Assembly: GCF_006346395.1 (NCBI RefSeq) | Contig: NZ_VDMS01000001.1 | Span: forward strand, 1,426,001 to 1,490,000 | Reading direction: 5' to 3' | Length of the DNA: 64,000 nucleotides | From: Nocardioides plantarum | Lineage (GTDB): Bacteria > Actinomycetota > Actinomycetes > Propionibacteriales > Nocardioidaceae | Part shown: positions 25,661 through 34,996 of the stretch, one piece after another | How the letters are laid out: each line of letters begins with the position of its first letter | Numbering within the stretch: the first letter of the stretch is position 1 | Notes under the pieces: generated by a model | Told to the model about the DNA's origin: nothing | Databases searched by the model: none | The model's input: only the letters and a program-made list of their open reading frames with translations | Position numbers and translations under genes: made by a program

Positions 25661-25700
25661 CGGGTCGGGTGGGGCCGACGTACCAGCCCCACCCGATCCG
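25661..25700 (-). terminator. Stem-loop between pstS and pstC
   Basis: A GC-rich stem of about 13 bp (GGTCGGGTGGGGC paired with GCCCCACCCGATCC, one wobble) with a loop of about ten bases lies just after the pstS stop. There is no clear T-run, so partial termination or 3'-end protection of the pstS message is more likely than full termination. Confidence 0.55.
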
Positions 25701-25708
25701 CGGCTGGA

Positions 25709-26833
25709 TCAGGAGCCGATCTTGGCGACGATCTCCTGGGCCTTCTTGGCGGTGGCCTCGCCGAGCGGGGCGGAGCCGGCCTCCTTGGCCGCCTGCTCCT
25801 GACCGGCGTCGGAGACGATGTAGGACAGGTAGCCCTTGACGTTCTTGGCGGTGTCCGCGTCGTCGTACTTCTGGCAGGCCACGAGGTAGGACAGCAGGAC
25901 GACCGGGTAGGCGCCCTCCTCGGTCGTGGTGCGGTCGAGCGCGACGGCCATGTCGACGTCGGAGACGCCCTCGGCCGGCGGCGAGGCCTCGAGGACCTTG
26001 GCGGCACCCTCGGGCGACGGGGCGACGAAGCTCTCGCCGACCTGGACCGACACCTTGCCGAGGCCCTCGGCCTGGCTGTTGTCGGCGTAGCCGATAGCAC
26101 CCTCGATCGTGCTGATCTGCTGGATGACGCCGGAGGTGCCGTCAGCGGCCTCGCCCTTGACCGGGAACGCGTCCTCGGCCTCGTAGGGCCAGGACTCCGG
26201 AGCGGCCTTGCCGAGGTAGTCGGTGAAGTTCTTGGTGGTGCCCGAGTCGTCGGAGCGGTGCACCGGGGTGATGTCGGTGTCCGGCAGCGTCACGCCGTCG
26301 GCCTGCTCGTCGGGGATGTCGCTCCACTTCTTGATCTTGCCGTCGAAGATCTTCGCGATCGTGTCGGCCGAGGCCTGGACCGAGTCGATGCCGGGCAGGT
26401 TGAACGCGACCGCGATCGGCGAGACGTAGGCCGGGACCTGGATCGGCTCGGTGCCGCCGCAGGTCTTCTTGGCCGCGGTGAGCTGGCCGTCGTCGTCGTT
26501 GAGCGCGGAGTCCGTGCCGGCGAAGGCCGCTGCACCCTCGACGAACGAGGCGCGACCGTCGGTCGAGCCGACGGGCTGGTACTGGACCTCGAAGCCGTCG
26601 TTGGCGCCCTGGATGCCGATGGCCCAGGCCTCCTGGGCCTTCTCCTGCGAGGTGGCGCCGGCGCCCTTGAGGACACCGGTCAGGCCGGCGCTCTCGGGGC
26701 CGCTGGAGCTGCCACCGTCGCCGGAGTTGTCAGAGCCGCCGTCCTCGTTGGAGGCGCCGCAGGCCGAGAGGGCCAGGACGGTGAGTACGGCGATGCCGGG
26801 CACGAACGCGCGGCTGAGGGAAGTGCGAGTCAC
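25709..26833 (-). CDS. pstS: Phosphate-binding lipoprotein PstS
   Basis: Extracellular lipoprotein of 374 residues that captures phosphate for PstCAB. The signal peptide ends in the lipobox LSAC (about residues 22-25). The binding protein body includes GAGATSQEKAQEAW near the start and the phosphate-site segment THRSDDSGTTKNFTDYL-like (PVHRSDDSGTTKNFTDYL). A perfect PHO box lies about 80 bases upstream, so PhoP-type induction under phosphate limitation is expected. Confidence 0.96.
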   Translation of the reverse strand: MTRTSLSRAFVPGIAVLTVLALSACGASNEDGGSDNSGDGGSSSGPESAGLTGVLKGAGATSQEKAQEAWAIGIQGANDGFEVQYQPVGSTDGRASFVEGAAAFAGTDSALNDDDGQLTAAKKTCGGTEPIQVPAYVSPIAVAFNLPGIDSVQASADTIAKIFDGKIKKWSDIPDEQADGVTLPDTDITPVHRSDDSGTTKNFTDYLGKAAPESWPYEAEDAFPVKGEAADGTSGVIQQISTIEGAIGYADNSQAEGLGKVSVQVGESFVAPSPEGAAKVLEASPPAEGVSDVDMAVALDRTTTEEGAYPVVLLSYLVACQKYDDADTAKNVKGYLSYIVSDAGQEQAAKEAGSAPLGEATAKKAQEIVAKIGS

Positions 26834-26912
26834 TTCGGGGTCTCCTTGTGATTCATCTTGTGAGTGGCAAGAAGAACTGTGGGGAGGCGAGGTGGACGGA
26901 TCGGCCGTCGAT

Positions 26913-26985
26913 GGTGAACGAGGGGTGAACTCGGTCCGCCCACTCGGCGACGGGAGCCTGTGACCTGGGCAACAGGTCGGTGAAC
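26913..26985 (-). promoter_or_regulatory. PHO box upstream of pstS
   Basis: On the minus strand GTTCACC occurs twice at an 11-base period (26924-26930 and 26913-26919), the direct-repeat arrangement bound by PhoP in Streptomyces. A third unit lies at 26979-26985. The pair is about 80 bases upstream of the pstS start. Confidence 0.8.
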
Positions 26986-27005
26986 TCGCTCGGCGTGACC
27001 TTGAC

Positions 27006-27881
27006 TCAGCGCACGAGATGGCGTTCAGTGCCCGCCACGCGGCCCTTGCGCAGGTGCGCGACGAGCATCTCGCCCGGGTCGAGCCCCGGGTCCTCGAGTC
27101 CCAGCGCCGCGAACACCTCGGGCAGCACCGGCCGGTGGGTGCACACCACGGTGCTGCGTCCCTCGGCGACCAGGGCGAGCGTGTCGGTGACCACCCGTCG
27201 TACGCCGGCCGGTGACGCGCCCTCCTCCGAGAGCCGGCGTCGGGTCACGAGGTCCCAGCCGGTCATGCCGGCGAAGGGGGCCAGGGTCTGGCGGCACCGC
27301 AGGCTGGTCGAGCTGACCAGCTGCGTGACGCCGTACGCCGCCAGCACGGGCACCAGTCGCTCGGCCTGCAGCTCGCCGGCGCGGAGCAGCGGGCGCTCGG
27401 TGTCGTCGCGACGCCAGGCGCTGCGCGAGCGGGCGCGGCCGTGGCGGAGCACGACCAGGGCGTGGGTACGGCGGCGGCGTCCCAGGGCCTCGGCCAGGGT
27501 CGCGGAGTCGTGGTCGTAGGTCAGCAGGTCGGCGGCCTCGTCGAGGTCGACCCAGCGCACCGCGTCGATCTCGTCGTTGGCCCGGTAGCGGCTCACGTCG
27601 TCGTCACCGACGACCCGGCCGGTCCAGTAGTGGACGGTCTTGTGACCGGCCAGGACCCGATAGGCCTGGTCGTGCAGGGGCAGGCAGAGCCGGACGTGGA
27701 GCCCGGTCTCCTCGGCGACCTCGCGCACGGCCGCGGTCGTGGCGTGCTCGCCGGGGTCGAGCTTGCCCTTGGGGAAGGACCAGTCGTCGTACTTGGGACG
27801 GTGCACGAGCAGGACACGACGGCCGGGGCGGAAGACGACGACGCCTGCGGCACGCACGGCCTTCGCGGCGGGGGCGGGCAC
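27006..27881 (-). CDS. mutT1: MutT1-like Nudix hydrolase fused to histidine phosphatase
   Basis: Two-domain protein of about 291 residues. The N-terminal Nudix domain has the box GKLDPGEHATTAAVREVAEETGLHV (G-x5-E-x7-R-E-x2-E-E-x-G). The C-terminal histidine phosphatase domain starts with LRHG (VVLRHGRARS) and has the second catalytic His in VVCTHRPVLPEV. Mycobacterial MutT1 of the same design degrades 8-oxo-GTP and dinucleoside polyphosphates and is encoded next to ppk1. GTG 27881 is chosen; the longer frame adds Arg/Ser-rich low-complexity sequence. Confidence 0.9.
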   Translation of the reverse strand: MPAPAAKAVRAAGVVVFRPGRRVLLVHRPKYDDWSFPKGKLDPGEHATTAAVREVAEETGLHVRLCLPLHDQAYRVLAGHKTVHYWTGRVVGDDDVSRYRANDEIDAVRWVDLDEAADLLTYDHDSATLAEALGRRRRTHALVVLRHGRARSRSAWRRDDTERPLLRAGELQAERLVPVLAAYGVTQLVSSTSLRCRQTLAPFAGMTGWDLVTRRRLSEEGASPAGVRRVVTDTLALVAEGRSTVVCTHRPVLPEVFAALGLEDPGLDPGEMLVAHLRKGRVAGTERHLVR

Positions 27882-27946
27882 GACGACTACTCTCGCACCA
27901 CTTCTCCGACCACGAGAAGGCGGAGCACCGGAGGAGGGGTCGCCAC

Positions 27947-29038
27947 GTGGCACGCGCGCGGTGGAAGGTCGTGATCGCGGCGGTCGTGGCCCTCGTGCTG
28001 GTCGCGGCCCTCACGCTCGTGCTGGTCCACGTGCTCGGCGGCGACGACCACGAGGAGCGGGCCCGCGCGGCCCGCTCGGCCGGCGCCTCGTTCGACCAGG
28101 CCTACCTCCTCGCGCCCGACGACGCCCAGCGTGTGCTGTGGACCGACTGGGGCGCCGTACGCGACGAGCTCGGGGTGAGCCTCGACGCCCGGTCCTCCGC
28201 CGAACAGGTCGAGGACCTGATCTCGCGTGGCTTCGACGCCGACCTCACCACCGCCACCGCCCTCGGCGAGTCCGCCGGCACCATGCAGCAGAAGCTCGCC
28301 TTCTCCCCCGCGACCCTCGAGTGGGAGCTGTTCACCCAGTCGGCCGCGGCGGCGACCCTGACCATGCGCCTGGGCGGAGGGGTGAGCACCGACGACGTGG
28401 CGGCGGCCCTGCGCCAGCTCAAGTACGCCGAGCCCGACGACCCCGACGGGGTGTGGGCCACCACCTCCGACATCTCGATCTCCGGCCAGCTCACCCCCGA
28501 GCTCCTCTTCGTCGGCCTGGACCGCGACTCCGGCCTGGTCTTCGCCTCCGATCGGGTTGGCGGCGTCGACGACGCCCGCAAGGCCGCCGCCGAGGCCGAC
28601 CCCGGAGCCGTGCCGAGCACGGTGGTCGACGCCCTGGGCAGCCCCGTCGTCGCGATCACCTACGACGCGACCTACGCCTGCAGCGCCCTGGCCATGGCCA
28701 ACGCCGACCCCTCGGAGCAGGCCGCCGGCGAGGCCCTGGTCGCGCAGGCCGGGAAGGTCAACCCGCTCACCGGCTTCGGCATCGCGGCCGAGCCCGGCGG
28801 AGGCGTCCGGGTCGCGCTGGGGTTCGAGTCGTCGACGCAGGCGCGCACCAACGCCGACACCCGCGCCACGCTCGTCGCCGGCGACGCCCCGGGCCAGGGG
28901 GGCGCCTTCACCGACCGGTTCACCGTCGGCGACGTGATGGCGGACGGTGACGTCGTACGGATGGATCTCGAGCCGCGCGAGGGCGAGTACGTGATCTCCG
29001 ACCTCAGCAGCGGGCCGGTGCTCTTCGCGACCTGCTGA
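27947..29038 (+). CDS. Membrane-anchored exported protein of unknown function
   Basis: Protein of 363 residues with one N-terminal membrane helix (WKVVIAAVVALVLVAALTLVLVHVL) and a large extracytoplasmic part. It is rich in Asp/Ala with no catalytic motif I recognise. A repeated feature is the pattern VRVALGFESSTQARTNADTRATLVAGDAPGQGG near the C-terminus. One Cys near the C-terminus (TYDATYACSA) and one at the very end could form a disulfide. Actinobacteria have many such lone exported proteins. GTG 27947 diverges from the MutT1-like gene. Confidence 0.75.
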   Translation: MARARWKVVIAAVVALVLVAALTLVLVHVLGGDDHEERARAARSAGASFDQAYLLAPDDAQRVLWTDWGAVRDELGVSLDARSSAEQVEDLISRGFDADLTTATALGESAGTMQQKLAFSPATLEWELFTQSAAAATLTMRLGGGVSTDDVAAALRQLKYAEPDDPDGVWATTSDISISGQLTPELLFVGLDRDSGLVFASDRVGGVDDARKAAAEADPGAVPSTVVDALGSPVVAITYDATYACSALAMANADPSEQAAGEALVAQAGKVNPLTGFGIAAEPGGGVRVALGFESSTQARTNADTRATLVAGDAPGQGGAFTDRFTVGDVMADGDVVRMDLEPREGEYVISDLSSGPVLFATC

Positions 29039-29056
29039 GCAGGAGGCGACCCGGGG

Positions 29057-29230
29057 TCAGCTGGCGCGACGCGGGTGCGGCGGCACCGGGACGACCCCGA
29101 GGATGCGGTCGATCTCGTCGGACCCCAGCCGCTCGTCGGCCTCACTGGCCGCGATGATCAGGTTGGTGGTCAGCTCGACCTCGCCCAACAGGTCGACGTC
29201 CTCGAGGGACACGTCGAATTGGTCGTACAT
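29057..29230 (-). CDS. Small conserved-looking acidic protein
   Basis: A 57-codon frame starting MYDQFDVSLEDVDLLGEVEL and ending in a basic tail (PPHPRRAS). The body is acidic and helical (TTNLIIAASEADERLGSDEIDRILGV). Codon use is actinobacterial, with G/C at most third positions. It converges with the exported protein upstream (18 bases). It resembles the short acidic helical proteins found singly in actinobacteria, but I cannot name a function. Confidence 0.65.
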   Translation of the reverse strand: MYDQFDVSLEDVDLLGEVELTTNLIIAASEADERLGSDEIDRILGVVPVPPHPRRAS

Positions 29231-29399
29231 CCGTGGTCCCTCCGCTCCCGATCGCCCGATAGAACCGCCCGGCCATCCTACGGGGTGGGCGGTAGGGATC
29301 GAGATGGCTAAGGCGGGTGATTCGGAACCTTCCGGCGTGACTAGGGAACCTTCACGCCGCGAGGCCCCGCGTGCTACGCGCCGGGTCCGCCCGGACGCG

Positions 29400-29434
29400 C
29401 CGAGGCCCCGCCGTCGGGGACGGCGAGGCCTCGG
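29400..29434 (-). terminator. Terminator of cspA
   Basis: CGAGGCC pairs with GGCCTCG, with an inner GCCGTC/GACGGC stem, giving a long GC-rich hairpin 25 bases after the cold-shock gene stop. It can also act on the other strand. Confidence 0.75.
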
Positions 29435-29459
29435 TGGTGGTCTGGTGACCAGCTGGGTG

Positions 29460-29663
29460 TCAGACCGGGCGGACGTTCTCCGCCTGCGGGCCCTTGGGGC
29501 CCTGGGTGACGTCGAACTCGACCTTCTGGTTCTCGTCGAGCGACTTGTAGCCGTTGGTCTGGATCGCCGAGTAGTGCACGAAGACGTCGTCGCCGCCGTC
29601 CTCCTGCGCGATGAAACCGAAACCCTTCTCGGCGTTGAACCACTTCACGGTGCCCTGAGCCAT
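29460..29663 (-). CDS. cspA: Cold-shock domain protein
   Basis: Single cold-shock domain of 67 residues that binds single-stranded RNA or DNA. RNP1 is KGFGFIAQ and RNP2 is VFVHYSAI. The sequence [15 protein letters not shown] is canonical. Upstream about 290 bases lie without a gene, so a long structured 5' leader, usual for such genes, is possible. A strong hairpin follows the stop. Confidence 0.96.
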   Translation of the reverse strand: MAQGTVKWFNAEKGFGFIAQEDGGDDVFVHYSAIQTNGYKSLDENQKVEFDVTQGPKGPQAENVRPV

Positions 29664-29955
29664 TGCTCAATTCTCCTTAGTCGGGGCGAGAGCCGCCACG
29701 TCGGCGACCCACAACAGGTGCGGTGACACGTCGCTCCGACCCGTGGGATCCACCACAAACCAGAAACGCCGTTGGATCACGTACTCCTTAGGCGTCAGAA
29801 CCAGCTGGAACTTGCATCTGTTGCACTGCCGACCCTATCAAGCACGACCGCGAGCGACACCCCTCACCACCCCCTCAACCGGTTCGGACGTGTGAACTTC
29901 GTACGACGGACCGGTGTCGCCCGGGCCACCGCGCGTCCTGCGATACTGGCTCCGC

Positions 29956-30028
29956 GGGCCCCTAGCTCAATTGGCAGAGCTGAGGACTTTTAATCCTTAG
30001 GTTGTGGGTTCGAGTCCCACGGGGCCTA
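29956..30028 (+). tRNA. tRNA-Lys (UUU)
   Basis: A 73-base cloverleaf: acceptor GGGCCCC pairs with GGGGCCT (one G-U), D arm AGCTCAATTGGCAGAGCT, anticodon loop ACTTTTAA with anticodon TTT, T arm GTGGGTTCGAGTCCCAC. CCA is not encoded. Confidence 0.96.
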
Positions 30029-30162
30029 CTCAGGCACGAGCTCGAGCGCGCGCGGGTCACTGTCACGAGGTGGTGGCGCCCGGCTGCTCGTCGCGGTGGG
30101 CGATGCTGCTGCACCTCAGCCCGGGCGAGCAGGGACGACCGTCGACCTCGATCGCCCGCTTG

Positions 30163-30881
30163 TCACGTCCCGCCGATCCGGCCCCGGCCACGTCCGCCCC
30201 CACCCTCGAGCCGCGGTCGCCCCAGGGCCACGAGCACGGCGACGAACCGGCGGTCATCGAGGTCGAGCAGCTCGGCCCACGCGTCGTCGTCGTAGCCCAT
30301 GACCGGGCAGGCCGAGAGGCCGAGCGCGGTGGCGACCAGGAGCGCGTTCTGCAGCGCGACACCGGCGTCGAGGTGGAGGGTCCGGTAGTGGCGCGCCGGG
30401 TAGTGCCCGAGGGCGACCCCGAGGTCGGCGACAAGGACCAGCCAGAGCGGGACACGGTCGGCGAAGGCCGGTTGGTCCAGGGACTGTGCCACGAAGGACG
30501 TGGGGTCCCCGGCGCGAACCGCGACCAGGCTCGGGACCGGGAGGCAGGGGTCGACCCGGTGCACACCCTCCGACAGGTCACCTCCGGGCGTCGTGACGAG
30601 GAAGGAGACGAGCGAGGGCAGCCCGCCGGCCCGCGGGGCGGTGCCGACGCCGTGATGGATCACGGCCGCGACCTCGTCGACGGACGGCGGACCCCCGAAC
30701 CGGTACGCCGAGCGGCGTCCCGCCTGCACCGCCCCCAGGTCGCCGCCCGGTCGAAGCGGGACCTGCAGCGGCCGGCTCGACGGTGCCACGAGCGGTGGCG
30801 CCGTCCCCGGCCTCGGACGGCGAGGAACGGTCGTGCCGTTGAGGCGGCCGTGGATCTCCGCGACCAGGTCGACCGACGCAC

Positions 30882-30885
<4 letters not shown>
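30163..30885 (-). CDS. SagB/McbC-type azoline dehydrogenase
   Basis: FMN-dependent nitroreductase-fold protein of 240 residues, like the SagB/McbC oxidases that turn azolines into azoles in TOMM-type RiPPs. Seen are RRSAYRFGGPPSVDEVAAVI with the flavin-binding Arg, GGLPSLVSFLV, and the diagnostic C-terminal block HYRTLHLDAGVALQNALLVATALGLSACPVMGYDDDAW. It overlaps the stop of the ABC ATPase by 4 bases (ATGA), so a biosynthetic enzyme is coupled to the importer operon. YcaO and the E1-like partner are encoded on the other side of the importer, which ties both halves into one cluster. Confidence 0.88.
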
Positions 30886-31669
<784 letters not shown>

Positions 31670-31673
<4 letters not shown>

Positions 31674-32695
31674 GAACGGTTCTCCCTGCGGACGAGACTG
31701 ATGAGGACGGGGGCGCCGAGCAGCGCCGTGACGGCGCCGACCGGCACCCCGGAGACGTCCGTGGCCAGGCCGGGCACGTGGACCGTGATCGAGAACGCGA
31801 CCAGGTCGGCCAGGCTGAGCAGCAGCGCACCGAGCGCGGCGCTCACCGGGACGAGTACCCGGTGATCGGACCCGACGAGGAGCCGTCCGACGTGGGGTGC
31901 GACCAGTCCGACGAAGGCGACCGCCCCGGCGGCCGCCACCGCGGCTGCGGCCCCTGCTACGGCGACGAGGAGGACCGCTGCGAACAGCGGTCCCGGCCGG
32001 ACCCCGAGACCGACTGCGGCCGACTCCCCCAGCGCCCAGACGTTCAGCCGCGACGCGAGCAGCCACGCCACGGGCAGAACCCCGACGAGCCAGGGCCACA
32101 GCAGCGCCCAGTCCTCTGGCGTGCGCGCATTGAGGGAGCCGACGAGCCAGCGCAGCACCGTGCCGATCGGGGCCGAGTCGACGACCAGCAGCAGGGACGT
32201 CACCGCCGACAGCACAGCGCCGAGCAGCACGCCGGCGACGGCCGGCGAGCGCCGCCCCACGGCGTACAGGACCACGCCGGTGCTGACCGCGCCCGCCATC
32301 GCGGCGGCGTACGCCCACTGGTGACCGGGCCACAGAACGAGACTGGCGACGATGGCGAGGGCCGCCCCGGCGCCGACGCCGGTGGTGGACGGCTCGGCGA
32401 GCGGGTTGCGCACGACGGCCTGCACCAGCACGCCGGAGACCGCGAGAAGTGCCCCGGCCCCGAGACCGACGAGCACCCGAGGTAGGCGGTAGTCGAGCAC
32501 GATGGTCTCGTACGCCGGCGCCGTGGCACGGCCGGTGAGGACCCTCACGACCTCGCCGGGCGGCAGGTCGGACCGCCCGAGCAGGAGGTGCGCCAGCACC
32601 ACCCCGACTCCGGCCGCGGTGGCCGTCAGGAGGAGCCCGACCGGACCAACCCGTCCCGACAGCCCCGACCGCCGCGGCGCCAGCGGCCCGGTCAT
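31670..32695 (-). CDS. Siderophore-type ABC permease (FecCD family), second
   Basis: Permease of 341 residues with about ten helices. FecCD-type signatures are RLPRVLVGLGAGALLAVSGVLVQAVVRNPLAEPSTTGVGAGAAL, FVGLVAPHVGRLLVGSDHR and a C-terminal PVGAVTALLGAPVLISLV. It forms a heterodimer with the other permease of the operon and imports a metal-chelate complex. ATG 32695 overlaps the upstream stop (ATGA). Confidence 0.93.
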
Positions 32696-33681
32696 CGGGA
32701 CCCCGCCAACTCGGGGGCGCGACCACGCAGCACGAGCACCAGCGAGGGCACCCCGACCAGGGTCGTGGCGACACCGACCGGTAGCTCGACCGGGTAGAGG
32801 ACCAGGCGCGAGACCAGGTCGGCGCTCATGAGCAGGGCCGCACCGACAACAGGGACCGACCAGAAGACCCGCCGGGTGCTGACGCTCCCGCAGATCCGTC
32901 GCGCCAGGTGGGGCGAGAGCAGGGCGACGAAGGCCACCGGCCCGCACACCGACGCGACGGCCGCGGCCAGCACGGCCGCGACGGCGACGGCCGCGACCCG
33001 GGTGCGCACGACGGGCACACCGAGGCCGACTGCGACCTCGTCACCCAGGGTGAGGGCCTCCACGCGCCGACTGAGCAGCGCGGCCAGCGTGATCCCGACC
33101 ACCAGCCAGGGCGCGACGGCCTCGACGTGGGTCCACCCTCGGGCGGCCAGGCTGCCGAGCAGGTAGCGGAAGAGGGAGACCACGTCGCCCTGGGTGCCGA
33201 GGCCGACCACGGCGACGACCAGGCCGCCGCAGGCAGCCGACACCGCCGCTCCCACGAGGGCGACGTGGTCGGGCGCGCGGGTACGTCCTATCGCCAGCAG
33301 GACCAAGGCTCCAGCGACCAGGGCGCCGGCCAGCGCGGCGTACGGGAGGACGACGACGGGCACGCCGAGCCCGAGGACGACGACCGTCGCGGTCACCACG
33401 GCCGCCCCCGACGAGACGCCGAGCAGCTCGGGACCCGCGATCGGGTTGCGCAGCACGTCCTGGAGCAGCAGGCCCGAGACACCGAGCGCGGCGCCCGCGA
33501 GGGCGCCGAGGACCACGCGCGGCGTGCGCACCTGCCACACGGCGACGTGCCAGGGGTGCCCCGGGTCCACGAGCGCGGTCAGGGCCGACCCGGGACCGAG
33601 CCTCGGCTCACCCAGGCAGAGCGCCGTCAGTCCGAGCACGGCAAGACCCGGCACCGCACACCACTTGATAATGATTATCAT
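32692..33681 (-). CDS. Siderophore-type ABC permease (FecCD family), first
   Basis: Permease of up to 329 residues with the same signatures: RTPRVVLGALAGAALGVSGLLLQDVLRNPIAGPELLGVSSGAAV and FVALLSPHLARRICGSVSTRR. ATG 33681 puts the Fur/Zur-type palindrome inside the first codons. An in-frame GTG at 33654 gives a protein of 320 residues and leaves the palindrome in the promoter, so the real start may be downstream. It leads the importer/SagB operon and diverges from the binding-protein gene. Confidence 0.9.
   Translation of the reverse strand: MIIIIKWCAVPGLAVLGLTALCLGEPRLGPGSALTALVDPGHPWHVAVWQVRTPRVVLGALAGAALGVSGLLLQDVLRNPIAGPELLGVSSGAAVVTATVVVLGLGVPVVVLPYAALAGALVAGALVLLAIGRTRAPDHVALVGAAVSAACGGLVVAVVGLGTQGDVVSLFRYLLGSLAARGWTHVEAVAPWLVVGITLAALLSRRVEALTLGDEVAVGLGVPVVRTRVAAVAVAAVLAAAVASVCGPVAFVALLSPHLARRICGSVSTRRVFWSVPVVGAALLMSADLVSRLVLYPVELPVGVATTLVGVPSLVLVLRGRAPELAGSR
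33666..33680. promoter_or_regulatory. Fur/Zur-type operator in the divergent promoter
   Basis: TGATAATGATTATCA is a perfect 7-1-7 palindrome. It lies between the divergent permease and binding-protein genes, 33 bases before the latter's ATG. Fur-superfamily regulators bind sites of this type; in actinobacteria iron is mostly sensed by DtxR/IdeR with a different box, so Zur (zinc) is the likelier reader. Confidence 0.8.
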
Positions 33682-33713
33682 TTCGGTCTCAATCGAACAC
33701 CACAGGAGATCCG

Positions 33714-34688
33714 ATGCGCAAACCCTTCACCCACCCCACCCTCGTCGTGACCGCCCTGCTGACCGCAGGGCTCCTGGCGGGATGCGGCTCGTCCGACACC
33801 ACCGCACCCTCGGCCGACCCTTCCGACTCGGCCGGTTCGGGGGTCTCGGGGAGCTCGACGACCACCGGCCCGGTCAGCGCCACCGACGACACCGGGGCCG
33901 AGGTCACCCTCGCCCGTCCGGCCTCGAGGATCGCCTGCCTGACGATGATCTGCGTCGACGCCCTCACCGAGGTCGGCATCACGCCCGTCGCCTACCGCGA
34001 CCAGCTGGCCCTCGACGAGCACTACGCGGGTCCCGACGCCGACATGCGAGAGGTGCGGGGCGGTTTCGGCGAGGAGAACGTCGAGGACATCGCCCTGTCC
34101 ACTCCCGACCTCGTCATCGGCCTCGCCGGCGCCCAGGACGGACTACGGAAGGCGGTCGAGAGGACAGCCCCTCTCTACCTCGTCGACCCGACGTCGTGGC
34201 AGGACTCCGTCGCCTTTCTGCGCACCATCGGCGACCTCACGGGAACCCGCGGGGCCGCCGACGAGAAGGCGGACGCGTTCACCGCACGGGTCGAGGCCGC
34301 AGCCGCCGAGCGCAGCAACCTCACCACCCTCTCGATGTACGGCGAGCCCGGCAGCCTGGGGGTGGACTCGGTCAAGACGCCGGTCGGTTCGCTGCTCGCC
34401 GAGGTCAGCGACTACCCATGGCCAGCGGGCAACGACCCGTTCGCGACCGTCGCCGTCGAGCAGATCGCCAAGGTCGACCCCGACGTCATCTTCGCGCAGG
34501 CCTTCTCGGCGTCCGACGACACCGACCCCCTGTCCGAGCGCCTGGCCACCGACCCGACCTGGGCCGGCCTGACCGCCGTGAAGAACGACCGGGTCGTCGA
34601 GGTCGAGGCCCCGGTCTGGGCGACCGGACGAGGCACCATCTCGCTCGGCCTCGTGCTCGACACGGTCGAGGACACCCTCGACCCGTGA
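33714..34688 (+). CDS. Siderophore-type substrate-binding lipoprotein (FecB/FepB family)
   Basis: Lipoprotein of 324 residues: a signal peptide with lipobox LLAGC (Cys about 24), a Ser/Thr/Asp-rich linker, then a periplasmic-binding-protein fold of cluster A-II. The domain starts with the usual VSATDDTGAEVTLARPASRIACLTMICVDALTEVG and has NVEDIALSTPDLVIGL and the late AKVDPDVIFAQAFS. It should deliver a metal-chelate to the two permeases. A RBS (CAGGAGA) precedes ATG 33714. It is the first gene rightward from the operator. Confidence 0.93.
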   Translation: MRKPFTHPTLVVTALLTAGLLAGCGSSDTTAPSADPSDSAGSGVSGSSTTTGPVSATDDTGAEVTLARPASRIACLTMICVDALTEVGITPVAYRDQLALDEHYAGPDADMREVRGGFGEENVEDIALSTPDLVIGLAGAQDGLRKAVERTAPLYLVDPTSWQDSVAFLRTIGDLTGTRGAADEKADAFTARVEAAAAERSNLTTLSMYGEPGSLGVDSVKTPVGSLLAEVSDYPWPAGNDPFATVAVEQIAKVDPDVIFAQAFSASDDTDPLSERLATDPTWAGLTAVKNDRVVEVEAPVWATGRGTISLGLVLDTVEDTLDP

Positions 34689-34707
34689 GACGCACACCCC
34701 ACCTTAT

Positions 34708-34722
34708 TGAGAATGTTTCTCA
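34708..34722 (+). promoter_or_regulatory. Second Fur/Zur-type operator, upstream of the precursor peptide
   Basis: TGAGAATGTTTCTCA is a 7-1-7 palindrome with one mismatched pair. It lies 66 bases before the ATG of the candidate precursor and just upstream of a possible -10 (TATGCG or TTAACG). It shares the layout, though not the exact sequence, of the site at 33666, so the biosynthetic operon is probably under the same metal sensor. Confidence 0.7.
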
Positions 34723-34787
34723 TTATGCGTTAACGTCCCCCTGGTGAGCCCGACCGGGCTCACGCACCCCCTGAGATGGAGAAACCC

Positions 34788-34916
34788 ATGAACGAGCTCT
34801 TCAGCCCCGTGTCCCAGCGCCCGCAGCGCTCCACCCTCTCGACGCACAGTGCCGGTCACTCCAACGCACTGGTCGAGAACCCCTTCGACGAGGTCGAGGC
34901 CACCGAGACCGACTGA
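34788..34916 (+). CDS. Candidate RiPP precursor peptide, 42 residues
   Basis: A 42-codon frame with a good RBS (GATGGAGAAACCC before the ATG), 66 bases after the Fur/Zur-type site and 80 bases before the E1-like gene. The first half is basic and rich in Ser, Thr and His; residues 15-26 read STLSTHSAGHSN. The second half is acidic (LVENPFDEVEATETD). There is no Cys, so any azoles would come from Ser/Thr. The acidic block resembles a recognition sequence but is C-terminal, so the core may be N-terminal with a follower, as in bottromycin. An N-terminal leader ending before residue 15 is the alternative. Confidence 0.7.
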   Translation: MNELFSPVSQRPQRSTLSTHSAGHSNALVENPFDEVEATETD

Positions 34917-34996
34917 CCTACCTCCGTCGCCCGCCGGCCCCCACGCGCTCGCCCCACGGAGCGCGTGGGGGCCCTCTCGCCCCAGCAGGACACCCG

